Source of the DNA: Candidatus Nanopelagicus abundans
Lineage (GTDB): Bacteria > Actinomycetota > Actinomycetes > Nanopelagicales > Nanopelagicaceae
Direction of reading: 5' to 3'
DNA: 64,000 nt
NCBI RefSeq assembly: GCF_002288305.1
Contig: NZ_CP016779.1
Coordinates: 1 to 64,000, forward strand
The translations under genes and the position numbers were made by a program. Under the pieces are notes generated by a model. The model ran no database searches. It saw only the letters and a program-made list of their open reading frames with translations, and was not told where the DNA came from. This document shows positions 60,975 to 64,000 of this stretch, piece by piece. Every line of letters starts with the position of its first letter. Position 1 is the first letter of the stretch.

Positions 60975-63163
60975 AGGTCTAAGTCTGCCTTATTTTCCAA
61001 AATGGTGAGTGACGGTGCTACGCCATTGATTCTAGGTATTCGAAATTGAGCAATTTCTCCAGTTGTCTCATCCCGAGCGGTTAGGGTGCCAAGTGAAATT
61101 GATATTGGCTCAATAATTCGGTTTGAAACTCCACCATTATTATCAGCATAGCTAATCACTAAAGTGCGCTGCTCATCAATATATTGATTAATGAGCGCCA
61201 GAGTTTCATTAGATGAAGTCCCAGCAACAATTGGTTCAACTTTTCTACTTCTTTCGCCTGCTCTTATTGTTTTAACCGCTGCTAAAACAACACTTGCCTT
61301 AGGCGCAGTAAACTCTGAAATTATTCGAGGTGGCTTAGGTCGTGATTTCGCTCGTCTTAAATTTGGTTGTGAAAGCAATACGCCGCTGGCATTTTCAGCA
61401 GCAGGTAAGTAACCATATTCTCTTAATTCGTTAATAACTTCAGGTAGTTCAAGTTCAGTTACTAGAACCTGTGAAGCAATTTTTCTAAGCCGTAAGTGTT
61501 CGCATTTCTTATCGTGCAATATTTGCTGAACTAATCCTTCATCTTCACATCTAATATATGTGTGAGCACTTCCAACTCTTAACCTGCCATGACGTTTAGC
61601 AACATCTGCAATTAAATAATCTAATGGCTGCGGCATAGGAGTTTTAGAAGTTTTTGATAAAAACGTCTTTATTTGTTCACCTGTTTTGCCATGGTCTAGG
61701 CCCCGCCTAATTGATGCTTCACTAAATCGGTAAACAGTTGCACCACCCCTACTTTCAATATCAGCGATCGTTCCCATTTCAGCTGATAGTTCAGCGGTTA
61801 GTGGCCCTGGAGCAACTGCGCTGTTATCTGCTTGAATTAAAATATGATCAACTGGTTTAGGAAGTGCGGCTTCAACTCCAAGTAACTCACTTGCGTTAAG
61901 CAGGTTACTACCAAAGGTTGATATTCCACCTTGTCCAGTTATCCCTATCCACTCTGCCTCTCGTAGGTTCCACTCAATAAAATCACTATTTACTCGCTGT
62001 GGATTCCACCATTTAACTACCTCTTGTATTGATTTCATCTCTGGTGAAATTTTTGGATTTTCTAGTAGTACTTTTAATGTTGTTCTTTTAATTAATGAGA
62101 CTCCAGCACGGTCTAGCTCTGGCCCAAGGGGTGCAATATTTTTATCAATTACTTTACCAATTAAGCCACTAACTCTTGATGTATCAAGCCATAGAACTGC
62201 AAGTGAGTACCAGCGTTCTTCCGCTGGTTTTGTTAACCAAATATCAAAAGCAGATGTTGGTAATATTTGATCATCTGAGTCAACAACAACTAATCCACCT
62301 AGATAACAAAGTTCTGCAACGAATCCGGCGCATGCTTCATCAACACCTAAATGCTCGGCAATTTTTTTAAGATCTCTAACTCCTATTCCACCGGTACGAA
62401 GTGCGGTTGGTGGCTCATCGGATAGATTATGTAATAACTCTTCACACCATCTTAAAATAGTTGAAATGTTGGCAATTGCCGCTAAATCAATCTGCTTTTG
62501 GGCTACTTCTTTTCCAGTTAAAGCTGGCGCAGTAGTAATTAATTCTTTATGAACTTTTCCTTGTCGAAGCTTTATGCCAAACTCTCGAGGCAGGGCAACA
62601 GTGTGTGAGTCAAGTGCAACTAATATATTGTTATCAAGTAGCCAACCAATAGCAGTACCAGGCTTTTTAATATTTGTAATTGAACCTCTAGGTGGACCCC
62701 AAGTTAATTTGGCTAGTACATCAGCTGATGATTTAGGAACATCTTTCAGTTTTGTAAAATCAACTTTGCCGCTTGATTGTGGGCCTAAACCAGCTGGTTC
62801 ATCACCAATTAAAAGCTTTAAATTTGTAGGTGTTCGAAAGTTGTTACCTTCTTTGTATAACAGGCCCATTTGCCATAGGTAATCCAGCGCAAATGTACTT
62901 TCTTCACTAGTTACTGAAACTAACTCTGATTTTTTAAATGGTTCAGGCAGCACACATGCTGCTTCAATTATTTGATAGTGCCACATGTTTAATGAATCCA
63001 GTGCTCTAACTAGTGAAGGAGTAGAAGTGGCACGTGCAGCAAGGGAGGAGAAATCATTTGGGACTGGTGAAACTAAATCTGGTCGGTATTGAAAAATTAA
63101 CTCAAGGTCATCATCTGATCGCGCGCGTAGCTCATCTGCAAAAGTGATCGCGACAGTAGACAT
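60971..63163 (-). CDS. XPB-associated helicase-C/WYL-like domain protein (Rv0862c-like)
   Basis: The 730-residue protein matches the large conserved actinobacterial protein encoded next to XPB. Its N-terminal half is a series of winged-helix-like segments. The middle carries the XPB/Ssl2-type helicase C-terminal-like domain (LIQADNSAVAPGPLTAEL and GATVYRFSEASIRRGLDHG). The last 110 residues look like a WYL-type ligand/nucleic acid sensor (RTLVISYADNNGGVSNRIIEP). No Walker motifs are present. It probably partners XPB. TAAAGT nine bases before the ATG is a possible promoter. Confidence 0.82.
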   Translation of the reverse strand: MSTVAITFADELRARSDDDLELIFQYRPDLVSPVPNDFSSLAARATSTPSLVRALDSLNMWHYQIIEAACVLPEPFKKSELVSVTSEESTFALDYLWQMGLLYKEGNNFRTPTNLKLLIGDEPAGLGPQSSGKVDFTKLKDVPKSSADVLAKLTWGPPRGSITNIKKPGTAIGWLLDNNILVALDSHTVALPREFGIKLRQGKVHKELITTAPALTGKEVAQKQIDLAAIANISTILRWCEELLHNLSDEPPTALRTGGIGVRDLKKIAEHLGVDEACAGFVAELCYLGGLVVVDSDDQILPTSAFDIWLTKPAEERWYSLAVLWLDTSRVSGLIGKVIDKNIAPLGPELDRAGVSLIKRTTLKVLLENPKISPEMKSIQEVVKWWNPQRVNSDFIEWNLREAEWIGITGQGGISTFGSNLLNASELLGVEAALPKPVDHILIQADNSAVAPGPLTAELSAEMGTIADIESRGGATVYRFSEASIRRGLDHGKTGEQIKTFLSKTSKTPMPQPLDYLIADVAKRHGRLRVGSAHTYIRCEDEGLVQQILHDKKCEHLRLRKIASQVLVTELELPEVINELREYGYLPAAENASGVLLSQPNLRRAKSRPKPPRIISEFTAPKASVVLAAVKTIRAGERSRKVEPIVAGTSSNETLALINQYIDEQRTLVISYADNNGGVSNRIIEPISISLGTLTARDETTGEIAQFRIPRINGVAPSLTILENKADLDL

Positions 63164-63195
63164 AACTGGCCTACTTTACTCGGGTTTTAAGTGCT

Positions 63196-63966
63196 CTATT
63201 TACCTTTACGATTTCTTGGTGAGAGTAGTGAGGCGAACGCAGCGAGACGACCAGCAATTGGCCCAAAAAACTTTTTAATTCTACGAGCTCGCCTGAAGTC
63301 ATAGACCGGCCAGTTATCCCGGTATGCCCTAATTTCAAGCAAGGTATCTGGATTAATTGCACGTGGGTAACCAACTGCTTCAAGGAGTGGAATATCGTGG
63401 TGAGAATCTGAATATCCGTAACAATTCTTTAAATTAAAACCATTTTTATTTGCTAACTCACTTATTGCCTTTGCTTTTTCCTTTCCATGTAATAAATTTC
63501 CAATCATTTTTCCAGTGTAGATACCATTTTCAGTTTCAGCTTTTGTGCCAAGTGCGCCAGTAAAACCTAATCTTTTTGCCATTAAGTTAGCCATATCAAG
63601 TGGTGTAGCAGTTACTAACCAGACTTCTTCACCTTTTGATAGATGCTCCTGTGCAATTTCAACTGTGCCCTGCCAAATTGCAGGGGAGACATACTCTTCA
63701 TAAATTTCTTGTCCAATTTTTTCAATCTCAACCACGTTATGTCCTTTAATAAAATCAGTGGCAGCATTTTGAAATCTAGCTATTTCGTCTTTATTTTCTT
63801 TACCGGTGAGGCGATATCGAAGGTTTGCTAATACAAAAGCAGAAATGTCTTTTTTTGTGAAAAACCCCCTTTGGTACATCCCACGTCCAAGAAAAAAGAG
63901 TGAAGATCCCTTAAGTAGGGTGTTATCAACATCAAAAAATGCAACTCTTTTTTCTGTGAGCGCCAT
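63196..63966 (-). CDS. HAD-superfamily phosphatase (HAD-IB, SerB-like)
   Basis: The 256-residue protein has the HAD nucleophile motif FFDVDNTLL (Asp12 and Asp14), motif II WLVTATPLD, and GYSDSHHDIPLLE with the metal-binding acids. HAD-IB proteins include phosphoserine phosphatase and CicA-like enzymes; this actinobacterial group has no agreed substrate. The C-terminal 40 residues are basic, perhaps membrane-associated. It has a leaderless-type promoter and ends 32 bases before the XPB-partner gene. Confidence 0.88.
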   Translation of the reverse strand: MALTEKRVAFFDVDNTLLKGSSLFFLGRGMYQRGFFTKKDISAFVLANLRYRLTGKENKDEIARFQNAATDFIKGHNVVEIEKIGQEIYEEYVSPAIWQGTVEIAQEHLSKGEEVWLVTATPLDMANLMAKRLGFTGALGTKAETENGIYTGKMIGNLLHGKEKAKAISELANKNGFNLKNCYGYSDSHHDIPLLEAVGYPRAINPDTLLEIRAYRDNWPVYDFRRARRIKKFFGPIAGRLAAFASLLSPRNRKGK

Positions 63967-63972
63967 ATCACT

Positions 63973-63978
63973 ACCTTA
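63973..63978 (-). promoter_or_regulatory. Leaderless-type -10 element for the HAD gene
   Basis: On the minus strand TAAGGT is followed by six bases and the ATG at 63966. No ribosome site is visible. Confidence 0.55.
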
Positions 63979-64000
63979 GCGAACAAGGCTGAATTCCTCT

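Overview
The window reads as the replication-origin end of a small, AT-rich actinobacterial chromosome. Actinobacterial signatures are a dnaK-grpE-dnaJ-hspR operon behind HAIR-type operators, an MFS-thymidylate kinase fusion, a GuaB1-type CBS-domain GMP reductase, the tiny ribosomal protein bS22, bacterial XPB with its partner protein, a folE-P-B-K/panC/nadBC/coaX/lysS/clpC/radA order, and a RipA-like NlpC/P60 hydrolase. Low GC, one- and four-base gene overlaps, convergent genes that share stop codons and the absence of insertion sequences, prophage or CRISPR suggest a streamlined free-living lineage. A planktonic freshwater acI-type actinobacterium (Nanopelagicales) is my best guess; this is inference from style, not a database match.

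Layout. 1-9.2 kb: dnaA, oriC-like spacer with DnaA boxes, dnaN, recF, dciA-like DUF721 gene, gyrB, gyrA. 9.2-9.5 kb: tRNA-Ile(GAT), tRNA-Ala(TGC) and an AT-only hairpin. 9.5-14.3 kb: cyclophilin, rhomboid protease, HspR-controlled chaperone operon. 14.3-24.6 kb: pyrE, a DedA protein (reverse), H+-pyrophosphatase, topA, MFS-tmk, holB, a VOC-fold protein. 24.6-30.6 kb: DEAD-box helicase with a structured leader, purine/cytosine permease, guaB1 (reverse), TPR protein, SPOUT methyltransferase (reverse). 30.6-36.5 kb: cell-envelope genes (DMT exporter, PBP4-type carboxypeptidase, heme O synthase, ABC pair, NlpC/P60 hydrolase). 36.5-48.5 kb: tilS, hpt, ftsH, then a dense cofactor run (folate, pantothenate, NAD, CoA), lysS and an ArgA-like acetyltransferase. 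48.6-54.2 kb: clpC, radA, a Cys-rich unknown, proC. 54.2-58 kb: two secreted proteins flanking bS22. 58-64 kb: glutaredoxin-like protein, then a reverse-strand XPB operon with an embedded M20 peptidase, and a HAD phosphatase.

Nearly everything is housekeeping. The less expected signals are regulatory and architectural. Eight genes have a -10-like hexamer exactly six bases before the start codon, which predicts leaderless mRNAs. All six convergent gene pairs abut or overlap, leaving no room for terminators. The DEAD-box helicase leader has two mutually exclusive stems. An M20 peptidase is translationally coupled inside the XPB operon, and an ABC transporter is coupled to a peptidoglycan hydrolase. 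I saw no clearly new multi-gene defence or mobile system.
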